Shown: piece after piece, positions 1 through 5,818 of the stretch | Numbering within the stretch: the first letter of the stretch is position 1 | Layout: each line of letters opens with the position of its first letter | NCBI GenBank assembly: GCA_964498965.1 | Contig: CAZCJU010000052.1 | Span: forward strand, 1 to 12,502 | Source: CAZCJU01 sp964498965 | GTDB taxonomy: Bacteria > Bacillota > Clostridia > Oscillospirales > CAG-272 | DNA: 12,502 bases | Direction: 5' to 3' | Notes under the pieces: model-generated | The model's database searches: none | The model's input: only the letters and a program-made list of their open reading frames with translations | Told to the model about the DNA's origin: nothing | Program-made: the position numbers and the translations under genes

Positions 1-35
1 TTTTCGTTCCAATGCTCCTCTGTATAATTAGCCAC
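1..35 (-). CDS. 5' end of an unidentified gene running off the left edge
   Basis: On the minus strand a near-perfect ribosome site (AGGAGGTGA, positions 48 to 40) stands four bases before a GTG codon at 35-33. Translation from there reads MANYTEEHWNE and then leaves the window, with no stop. An extended -10 promoter lies just upstream (75-103), so promoter, short leader, ribosome site and start form a consistent set. Only about 11 residues are visible, too few to name a family. A second GTG at 43-41 lies inside the ribosome site and is unlikely to be the start. Confidence 0.55.
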   Translation of the reverse strand, partial: MANYTEEHWNE

Positions 36-74
36 CCGGTCACCTCCTCAATTCAGGACATTTGTTTTTAATTA

Positions 75-103
75 AGTATAGCATAAAGTCCTTGAAATTA
101 CAA
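75..103 (-). promoter_or_regulatory. Sigma-A-type promoter with extended -10 for the left-edge gene
   Basis: Read on the minus strand: TTGTAA (103-98), a 17-base spacer, then TATACT (80-75) preceded by TGC, a classic extended -10. Predicted transcription would begin near position 68, giving a leader of roughly 30 bases before the GTG start at 35. Confidence 0.6.
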
Positions 104-179
104 TACTTTTTTCGATATTACACTGCGGAAAACGAAACTTTTTTGTGAACAGATATTATCGTTTTGAAAGAAACAATAC

Positions 180-294
180 AATGTAACGCTTTTTCAATTA
201 CAATGCTTGATTTTCAAACATCGGTAAAGCAAAGAGCGGAGAGCAAGGCGTTTGACACCTACCCTCCGTTTTTTTGCGGTTAATGCGTTACATT
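180..294. repeat. Nested inverted-repeat element (possible structured RNA or small palindromic repeat)
   Basis: The 10-base arms AATGTAACGC (180-189) and GCGTTACATT (285-294) are perfect inverted repeats. Inside them is a second structure at 229-277: outer arms gcaaa/tttgc (229-233 and 273-277), middle arms cggag/ctccg (237-241 and 264-268), inner arms aggcg/cacct (246-250 and 256-260) around a five-base loop. The inner stem contains a C/A mismatch on the plus strand that becomes a G-U wobble in minus-strand RNA, so the fold is slightly better for a minus-strand transcript. On the plus strand the ctccg arm is followed by seven T, which resembles a weak terminator. It could be the 3' end region of the flavoprotein transcript, a small RNA, or a dispersed palindromic repeat. 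Confidence 0.4.
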
Positions 295-439
295 ATGCAA
301 ACATGATTTCCTTATCCACGATTTCCGTTTCCGCGATATACCGCACCGATTTCCTTTACCCTTCGTTTTCAAAACCTTCGTTACGGCATATCATCATTAT
401 GGCAGCCGCCTGTTTTTTTAGGCATCAAGAGTCGGTCTT

Positions 440-1048
440 TCAGCGAATAAAGTTTGTTCTCACAGTCGGCTCATATGCGGGTCTTTCCGAATTTTTGAGC
501 GATTTTATCATCCATGCCATGTTTTGAGCCAGCGTTCTCACGGTTTGAAGTCCCTCCTCGTCCCGCAAAACGTCCTCCGGGCATGAGCCGTGGACCTGAT
601 TCCAATATTGCGACGGGACGACGGGCATATTACATATTGTGAAATACTTATTCAGCCTGTCGAAAGCCGCACTCGCACCGCCTCTGCGGCAGCTTACAAC
701 GCAACAGGCAGGCTTACCCTTAAGCCGTTTGCCCGAGGTATAGAACAATCTGTCGAGAAACGAGCATAGCTGCCCCGACGGTCCGGCGTAATATACGGGC
801 GAGCCTACAGCTATTCCGTCAAATTCGTCAAGTCTTGCGGATATTTCGTTCACTCCGTCCTCGAATATGCATTTTCCCGTATTGAAGCACTTTTTACAGG
901 CTATACAGCCCGCCATCGGTTTTGTACCGATATGATACATTTCCGTCTGTATTCCGTTTTTTTCGAGCGTTGCCGCAAGCTCGGACAGTGCCGTATATGT
1001 ACAACCATACTCATGCGGACTGCCGTTTATCAAAAGAACCTTACTCAT
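440..1048 (-). CDS. Iron-sulfur flavoprotein-like NAD(P)H-dependent FMN reductase
   Basis: A 202-residue flavodoxin-fold protein, probably a cytoplasmic redox enzyme that binds FMN and may pass electrons through a 4Fe-4S cluster. The N-terminus VLLINGSPHEYGCT (residues 4-17) matches the beta-strand and phosphate-binding loop of the NADPH-dependent FMN reductase / flavodoxin-2 group. GSPVYYAGPSGQLCSFLDR (82-100) is the second FMN-contact region typical of this group. Cysteines 48, 51, 54 and 60 form a CX2CX2CX5C motif, the spacing known for the compact cluster-binding motif of archaeal iron-sulfur flavoprotein (Isf). The physiological partner cannot be told from sequence. The start is supported by AGGAG (1059-1055) seven bases upstream and a good promoter. 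The gene stands alone, divergent from the sugar kinase gene. Its C-terminus beyond residue 185 is short and basic with no recognised motif. Confidence 0.85.
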   Translation of the reverse strand: MSKVLLINGSPHEYGCTYTALSELAATLEKNGIQTEMYHIGTKPMAGCIACKKCFNTGKCIFEDGVNEISARLDEFDGIAVGSPVYYAGPSGQLCSFLDRLFYTSGKRLKGKPACCVVSCRRGGASAAFDRLNKYFTICNMPVVPSQYWNQVHGSCPEDVLRDEEGLQTVRTLAQNMAWMIKSLKNSERPAYEPTVRTNFIR

Positions 1049-1075
1049 ATTCTATCTCCTTACGCGTTTTTTATT

Positions 1076-1104
1076 ATGATATTCTTAAAATCGGTTTTTG
1101 TCAA
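1076..1104 (-). promoter_or_regulatory. Promoter of the flavoprotein gene
   Basis: On the minus strand: consensus TTGACA (1104-1099), exactly 17 bases, then TATCAT (1081-1076; five of six consensus). Transcription should begin near 1069, leaving a short leader that contains the ribosome site at 1059-1055. Confidence 0.75.
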
Positions 1105-1115
1105 GTAATTTTTGT

Positions 1116-1155
1116 CGAATATATCATGCGGAACGGATTTTTTTCGATATATTCG
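1116..1155. promoter_or_regulatory. Perfect 10-bp inverted repeat between divergent promoters
   Basis: CGAATATATC (1116-1125) and GATATATTCG (1146-1155) are perfect inverted arms around 20 bases. The element lies just upstream of the flavoprotein gene's -35 box and about 50 bases upstream of the sugar kinase -35 box. It could be a paired binding site for a regulator. On the plus strand the right arm is followed by C and seven T (1156-1163), so an AT-rich plus-strand terminator is an alternative reading, although no plus-strand gene lies upstream. Confidence 0.4.
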
Positions 1156-1206
1156 CTTTTTTTCGCCGAAAAAACAAAAAAATTAACAACAAAACCGAAA
1201 ATTCTG

Positions 1207-1235
1207 TTTACAAAATCAATAAAATATGGTAAAAT
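1207..1235 (+). promoter_or_regulatory. Promoter of the PfkB-type kinase gene, extended -10
   Basis: TTTACA (1207-1212), 17-base spacer, TAAAAT (1230-1235) with TGG directly before it, i.e. an extended -10. Transcription would begin near 1242, giving a leader of about 80 bases before the start at 1325. I see no clear riboswitch in that leader. Confidence 0.65.
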
Positions 1236-1324
1236 GAAGTATCGACTTCGGATTCGATTCTTAAATACGGCGAGCGGACCTTCAAGAATTGCCGTGATGT
1301 CATATGAAAGGTAGGGAACAAAAA

Positions 1325-2260
1325 ATGAACGAAAGAATACTTATCGTCGGCGGAATATATGCCGTCATGCACACTTTTCTTCCGTCCTTGCCGTTGCTCG
1401 GCGGAGAATGCATCGGTACGAATTATTACATTTATCCCGGCGGAATAACGGCGAGTGCCGCCGTTGCCATTGCACGCTACGGGAGCGGCTGTATACTTTG
1501 CTCGAAGGTCGGCGGCGACTACGAGGGCGAAAAACTCAAGGCATTTTTGCAAGGCGAGGGTATAGACACTCGTTTTGTCCGTTCCGAACCGAAAAGCAAG
1601 ACGGGCATGATCATTTCGATGAACGAACAATCCGGCGGCAGACGTACCGTAAGATTCCCGATGTGCTGTGACAGCCTCGCATACGACGATATAGAAAACG
1701 CTTTCACCTGTTATCCCGATGCACTTTACATTCAATCGCAGTTATCGGACGAGCTTGTCCTCTGTGCCATGAAGCACGCAAGCAGGCAGGATATACCGAT
1801 ATTCTTCCAACCGCTAAAATCAAAGCCGACGATCTCGCCGAGCTTGTTACCGTCGCTTGAGGCACTTATACTCGACGGTGACGAGGTATATAATTATTGC
1901 GGAGTCGAGGTCGATCTGTATGAAAAATGTCTGCCCGCCTGCATGGCACTGTCAAAGTTTTACGATGCAAAATACATAATTTTGCGTATGCCCGAACGAG
2001 GAAGCTTCATCTATGACGGAAAATATCACGAAATAATAGGTACTTTTCCCGTTGACAGTGTCGATACGTCGGGCTGTCGCGAGGTATTCGGCTCTGTAAT
2101 GTGTGCCGACTATATGAAAACCAAAAACATCAGACAGGCGGTCTGCATAGCGAATGTCGCATATGCGATATCCGGAACACGGAGAGGCGACGTGCAATCC
2201 GTTCCCACGCTTCGTGCAATTTCCGATTATATCGAAAGCAACAGTATAAAGCTCAATTGA
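1325..2260 (+). CDS. PfkB/ribokinase-family carbohydrate kinase homologue with altered catalytic motif
   Basis: A 311-residue protein of the ribokinase/PfkB fold, which normally transfers phosphate from ATP to a sugar or nucleoside hydroxyl in the cytoplasm. The first family signature is visible as GGITASAAVAIARYG (residues 39-53) followed by GCILCSKVGGDYEGEKL (55-71). The second lies at VDTSGCREVFGSV (246-258). In active family members that second motif is DTxGAGD, the last Asp being the catalytic base; here the positions read D247-T-S-G250-C-R-E253, so Glu replaces Asp and Arg replaces Gly. The usual Asn in the first signature (GGxxxN) is Ser43. Overall length is normal. The protein may be an active kinase with a shifted base, or a non-catalytic sugar-binding homologue; the substrate is unknown. 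The start at 1325 is preferred over the upstream ATG at 1304 because AGGTAGGG (1309-1316) is correctly spaced only for 1325. No clear terminator follows. Confidence 0.8.
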   Translation: MNERILIVGGIYAVMHTFLPSLPLLGGECIGTNYYIYPGGITASAAVAIARYGSGCILCSKVGGDYEGEKLKAFLQGEGIDTRFVRSEPKSKTGMIISMNEQSGGRRTVRFPMCCDSLAYDDIENAFTCYPDALYIQSQLSDELVLCAMKHASRQDIPIFFQPLKSKPTISPSLLPSLEALILDGDEVYNYCGVEVDLYEKCLPACMALSKFYDAKYIILRMPERGSFIYDGKYHEIIGTFPVDSVDTSGCREVFGSVMCADYMKTKNIRQAVCIANVAYAISGTRRGDVQSVPTLRAISDYIESNSIKLN

Positions 2261-2281
2261 CTTGCGATACGTGCTTGCTTT

Positions 2282-2293
2282 TGTAAATTTACA
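2282..2293. promoter_or_regulatory. 12-bp perfect palindrome upstream of the guaB promoter
   Basis: TGTAAATTTACA is a perfect palindrome whose right end is 30 bases upstream of the guaB -35 box and 22 bases after the kinase stop codon. Its form fits a dimeric repressor or activator site. I cannot match it to a known purine-regulator box, and an AT-rich palindrome of this size can arise by chance. Confidence 0.3.
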
Positions 2294-2323
2294 GATTCTT
2301 TGCATTAAACGGTGAAATATGTG

Positions 2324-2352
2324 TTGACAAATTCGCCGATTTGGTATACAAT
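2324..2352 (+). promoter_or_regulatory. Strong promoter of guaB and the following genes
   Basis: TTGACA (2324-2329), 17-base spacer, TACAAT (2347-2352; five of six consensus). Transcription should begin near 2359, which places the in-frame ATG at 2355 outside the transcript and fixes the guaB start at 2388. Confidence 0.8.
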
Positions 2353-2387
2353 TTATGTTTAATAAACTAAAAGAAAAGAGGTCGAAT

Positions 2388-3863
2388 ATGCTTAATTGTA
2401 ACGCAAATGAAAAGTTTTACAAGGAGGGTCTTACGTTTGACGACGTGCTTCTTATTCCCGCAAAAAGTGACGTACTTCCCGCCGAGGTAAGCTTAGGTAC
2501 ACGTCTTACGAAGAAGATACGGCTCAACATTCCGCTCATGTCTGCGGCAATGGACACGGTCACCGAGGCAGAGCTTGCGATCGCCATAGCACGCGAAGGC
2601 GGTATCGGTATCATTCACAAAAATATGACAATAGAGCGTCAAGTAGACGAGGTAGAACGTGTAAAGCGTTCCGAAAACGGTGTCATAACAAATCCCTTTT
2701 ACCTCTCGCCGGATAATTACGTTTACGAGGCAAACGACCTTATGAAAAAATATCGCATATCCGGTGTTCCGATATGCAACGAGGACAAAAAGCTCGTAGG
2801 CATTATCACAAACAGAGATATGCGTTTCCTTGACGACCACAGCATGAAGATCTCCGAGGTCATGACTTGCGAAGCCCTTGTAACCGCTCCGAGAGGCACT
2901 ACGCTCGAGCAGGCACAGGAGATACTCCGTCATCATAAAATAGAAAAGCTTCCGCTTGTCGATTCGGACGGCAGACTTACCGGTCTTATTACGATAAAGG
3001 ACATCGAAAAGGCTTCGAAATATCCGAACAGTGCAAAAGATGCCGCAGGCAGACTTCTCTGCGGAGCGGCAATTGGTGCGACACCCGATGTTGTGGAGCG
3101 TGCCGAAAAGCTTCTTGCGGTAGGTGCAGACGTACTCGTGCTTGACTCCGCACATGGTCATTCGAAAGGAATATCCGAAGCGGTTCGCCGTGTAAAGACA
3201 CGCTTCCCCGAATGCCAGCTTATTGCGGGCAATATAGCCACCGCCGAAGCGGCACACGACCTTATCGAAGCAGGTGCGGATGCGGTCAAGGTCGGAATAG
3301 GTCCCGGCTCGATATGTACTACGAGAATCATCGCAGGTATAGGCGTTCCGCAGATAACGGCTATCTACGATGTTGCGTGTGAGGCGGCAAAATACGATAT
3401 TCCCGTCATAGCCGACGGCGGCATCAAGTATTCGGGCGACTGCGTAAAGGCTCTTGCCGCAGGTGCGGAGGTGATCATGATAGGCTCTCTGTTTGCCGGC
3501 TGTGAGGAATCCCCCGGAGATTGCGAGATATATCAGGGCAGACGCTTCAAGGTCTACAGAGGCATGGGTTCGCTTGCCGCAATGGATAAGGGTTCAAAAG
3601 ACAGATATTTCCAAACAAATGCGAAGAAGCTCGTTCCCGAGGGTGTCGAAGGTCGCGTGCCGTTCAAAGGCAGCTTGTCCGACACGGTATTCCAGCTTGT
3701 CGGCGGTATCCGTTCCGGTATGGGCTATTGCGGAGCTCCCACTGTCGAGTATCTGCGTGAACACGGTCAATTTGTAAGAATAACGAATGCGGGCTTGCGT
3801 GAATCTCACCCGCACGATATCAGCATAACAAAAGAAGCACCCAACTACAGCACCAATTCTTAA
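2388..3863 (+). CDS. guaB: IMP dehydrogenase
   Basis: Oxidises IMP to XMP with NAD+, the committed step of GMP synthesis, in the cytoplasm as a tetramer or octamer. The 491 residues match the usual bacterial length. The N-terminal YKEGLTFDDVLLIPAKSDVLP (residues 11-31) and MSAAMDTVTE (51-60) are family hallmarks. Two CBS domains occupy roughly 98-150 and 158-210 (KISGV-type and HHKIEKLPLVD-type segments), the nucleotide-sensing Bateman module. The catalytic loop GPGSICTT carries the nucleophile Cys310; IADGGIKYSGD (341-351) binds the phosphate; GMGSLAAM (392-399) and the mobile flap with EGVEGRVPF (418-426, Arg423 as the expected base) are intact. The start at 2388 is chosen over 2355 because GAGGT (2378-2382) is spaced for it and the promoter lies too close for the upstream ATG. 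It leads a probable operon with the nucleotidyltransferase 18 bases downstream. Nothing in it looks broken. Confidence 0.97.
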   Translation: MLNCNANEKFYKEGLTFDDVLLIPAKSDVLPAEVSLGTRLTKKIRLNIPLMSAAMDTVTEAELAIAIAREGGIGIIHKNMTIERQVDEVERVKRSENGVITNPFYLSPDNYVYEANDLMKKYRISGVPICNEDKKLVGIITNRDMRFLDDHSMKISEVMTCEALVTAPRGTTLEQAQEILRHHKIEKLPLVDSDGRLTGLITIKDIEKASKYPNSAKDAAGRLLCGAAIGATPDVVERAEKLLAVGADVLVLDSAHGHSKGISEAVRRVKTRFPECQLIAGNIATAEAAHDLIEAGADAVKVGIGPGSICTTRIIAGIGVPQITAIYDVACEAAKYDIPVIADGGIKYSGDCVKALAAGAEVIMIGSLFAGCEESPGDCEIYQGRRFKVYRGMGSLAAMDKGSKDRYFQTNAKKLVPEGVEGRVPFKGSLSDTVFQLVGGIRSGMGYCGAPTVEYLREHGQFVRITNAGLRESHPHDISITKEAPNYSTNS

Positions 3864-3881
3864 CGTAAGGAAGTATTTACA

Positions 3882-4781
3882 ATGACGCTTGTTATAATGG
3901 CGGCGGGAATGGGTTCTCGCTACGGTGGCTTAAAGCAAATAGATCCCGTCGGTCCATGCGGCGAATTTATCGTCGATTATTCCGTCTACGATGCGATGAG
4001 AGCCGGATTTGACAAGGTGATCTTCGTAATTAAAGAGGAAAACCGAGCGGATTTCGAACAAACGATAGGGAAAAGAATACACGGGATCAAGGTCGAGTAC
4101 GCTTATCAGTCGCTTTCCGACATTCCCGACGGCTATACCGTACCCGAAAACAGGGTGAAGCCCTGGGGTACGGCACACGCCGTGCTTAGTGCCGAAAAAT
4201 ATATCAATGAACCGTTTGCCGTGATAAATTCAGACGATTTTTATTCGGCAGAAGCGTTCGAGATGATTTTCAATCACTTGAAAAACGCCGCAGTCGGTGA
4301 ATATTGCATGGTAAACTATATGCTTAAGAATACCATAACCGAAAACGGAACGGTATCAAGGGGAGTTTGCGAGGGCGATGCCGACGGTCATCTGCTCAAC
4401 ATAACCGAGCTGACAAAGATAAAACGCAACGGAGCGGTCATACAGTATTACACCGAGGACGGAAAATGGCACGATTTAGCGGAAGACACACCCGTTTCGA
4501 TGAACTGCTGGGGCTTCACGCCCGAGTTTATCGACACTCTCAGGGCCGAATTCAAGCATTTCTTGGACAATTTACACGATAACCCCCTGAAAAGCGAAAT
4601 ATACCTTCCATCCGTCGTTAAAACTGCGATGGACAGCGGAAAATGCACGGTAAGTATGCTTAACACAACATCAAAATGGTACGGAGTTACATACCGCGAG
4701 GACAGGACCTCGGTCGTTTCGTTTTTGAAGCGTTGTGCGAAAAGCGGAATTTATCCGAAAAATCTTTGGGCGGAGGTCTGA
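3882..4781 (+). CDS. Sugar-1-phosphate nucleotidyltransferase
   Basis: A 299-residue protein of the NTP-transferase superfamily, which makes NDP-sugars (or NDP-alcohols) from NTP and a phosphorylated sugar in the cytoplasm. The N-terminal AAGMGSRYGGLKQ (residues 7-19) is a variant of the GxGxR...K nucleotide-binding signature. KPWGTAHAV (93-101) corresponds to the base- and substrate-contacting segment, and INSDDFY (115-121) supplies the acidic metal-binding pair Asp118-Asp119. The C-terminal half lacks the left-handed hexapeptide-repeat helix of GlmU-type enzymes. I cannot tell the sugar or base from sequence. An AAGGA ribosome site (3867-3871) precedes the ATG. The gene lies 18 bases after guaB and three bases before galE, so it is very likely translated from the same messenger, and the neighbouring epimerase suggests a hexose-1-phosphate substrate. 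Confidence 0.85.
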   Translation: MTLVIMAAGMGSRYGGLKQIDPVGPCGEFIVDYSVYDAMRAGFDKVIFVIKEENRADFEQTIGKRIHGIKVEYAYQSLSDIPDGYTVPENRVKPWGTAHAVLSAEKYINEPFAVINSDDFYSAEAFEMIFNHLKNAAVGEYCMVNYMLKNTITENGTVSRGVCEGDADGHLLNITELTKIKRNGAVIQYYTEDGKWHDLAEDTPVSMNCWGFTPEFIDTLRAEFKHFLDNLHDNPLKSEIYLPSVVKTAMDSGKCTVSMLNTTSKWYGVTYREDRTSVVSFLKRCAKSGIYPKNLWAEV

Positions 4782-4784
4782 ATC

Positions 4785-5801
4785 ATGGCGATCCTCGTAA
4801 CCGGCGGTACGGGATATATAGGCTCACATACGGCTGTCGAGCTGCTTAATGCCGGTGAAGATATCATAATAGCCGACAATTTTTATAACAGCTCGCCTGT
4901 CGTCCTTGACCGAATAACCGAAATATCCGGCAAAACACCGAAATTTTACAACGCCGACTTGACAGATGCCGAAGTGACGGAACGTATTTTTTCGGAATGC
5001 GATGTCGAAGCGGTAATTCATTTTGCCGGCTATAAAGCGGTCGGAGAAAGCGTTGCTCGGCCGCTGAAATACTACGAAAACAATATAATCAGCACACTCA
5101 ACGTGCTTAACTCAATGAAAAAGTACGGCTGTAAGCGTTTCGTGTTTTCCTCGTCGGCAACGGTATACGGCATTCCCGAAAAGGTGCCGATAACGGAAGA
5201 TGCACCGCGCAGTGCCATAAATCCGTACGGGCAAACAAAATTGATGATCGAGCATATACTCGAAGACGTTTGTGCCGCCGACAGCGAAATGAGCGTAGCA
5301 TTGCTCAGATATTTCAATCCCATAGGAGCTCACGAAAGCGGCAAGCTCGGAGAAGACCCGAAGGGCATTCCGAATAATCTTATGCCTTATATTACAAAAG
5401 TCGCATCCGGCGAGCTTGAATGCCTGCACGTGTTCGGAAACGATTATCCGACGCCAGACGGTACGGGAGTTCGCGATTATATTCACGTAGTTGACCTTGC
5501 AAAAGGTCATCTTTCCGCACTCGCCTATATCAGAAAAAACAAAGGCATCATAGCGGTGAATCTCGGCACAGGCAAGGGCTGTTCCGTGCTTGAGCTGGTA
5601 TCCGAATACGAAGCGGTCATTAATAAAAAGCTTAATATGCAGATCGACGCACGTCGCCCGGGCGACAGTGCGGAATGCTACGCCAACGCTTCAAAAGCCA
5701 AGCGACTGTTCGGTTGGAGTGCGAAGTACGACTTGCACCGTATGTGTGTCGATTCTTACCGTTGGCAAACCGAAAATCCTCATGGCTATGGGGACAAGTG
5801 A
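4785..5801 (+). CDS. galE: UDP-glucose 4-epimerase
   Basis: Interconverts UDP-glucose and UDP-galactose (some homologues also act on the N-acetyl forms) using tightly bound NAD+ in the cytoplasm. It supplies galactosyl units for surface polysaccharide and handles galactose entering the cell. The 338 residues match the family closely. The Rossmann loop GGTGYIGSHT is at 7-16, the NAD-contacting HFAGYKAVGESV at 79-90, the catalytic Ser124 sits in FSSSATVYG (121-129), and the Tyr148-Lys152 pair is in NPYGQTK (146-152). RYFNPIGAHESG (175-186) is the usual substrate-loop segment. Its ribosome site GGAGG (4772-4776) lies inside the end of the upstream gene, and only three bases separate that stop from this ATG, indicating translational coupling. 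Confidence 0.96.
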   Translation: MAILVTGGTGYIGSHTAVELLNAGEDIIIADNFYNSSPVVLDRITEISGKTPKFYNADLTDAEVTERIFSECDVEAVIHFAGYKAVGESVARPLKYYENNIISTLNVLNSMKKYGCKRFVFSSSATVYGIPEKVPITEDAPRSAINPYGQTKLMIEHILEDVCAADSEMSVALLRYFNPIGAHESGKLGEDPKGIPNNLMPYITKVASGELECLHVFGNDYPTPDGTGVRDYIHVVDLAKGHLSALAYIRKNKGIIAVNLGTGKGCSVLELVSEYEAVINKKLNMQIDARRPGDSAECYANASKAKRLFGWSAKYDLHRMCVDSYRWQTENPHGYGDK

Positions 5802-5818
5802 TATTTGTGATTTGTAAT

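Larger units (their letters stand above)
49..439. other. 391-base stretch without a convincing gene
   Basis: Between the left-edge gene's ribosome site and the stop codon of the flavoprotein gene I see no ORF with a credible ribosome site. The stretch holds the left-edge promoter (75-103), an AT-rich segment to about 180, and the nested inverted-repeat element at 180-294. From 295 to 439 nothing recognisable is visible apart from a weak 4-bp GCCT/AGGC hairpin near 405-423. A 91-codon plus-strand reading frame at 252-527 starts inside the hairpin element and overlaps the flavoprotein gene; I do not regard it as real. Confidence 0.6.

Noticed and set aside
252..527. 91-codon plus-strand frame
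   Set aside because: It begins inside the 229-277 hairpin region, has no ribosome site, and its end overlaps the flavoprotein gene on the other strand; the translation shows no family features.
922..1314. 130-codon plus-strand frame across the divergent promoter region
   Set aside because: It runs antisense to the flavoprotein gene and through both promoters; composition is that of noncoding DNA.
2355..2387. Upstream ATG giving guaB an 11-residue extension
   Set aside because: The predicted transcription start (about 2359) lies after this ATG, and the ribosome site GAGGT is spaced for 2388.
2493..3257. 254-codon minus-strand frame inside guaB
   Set aside because: Shadow of a highly conserved gene; no start signals and a Cys/Tyr-rich meaningless translation.
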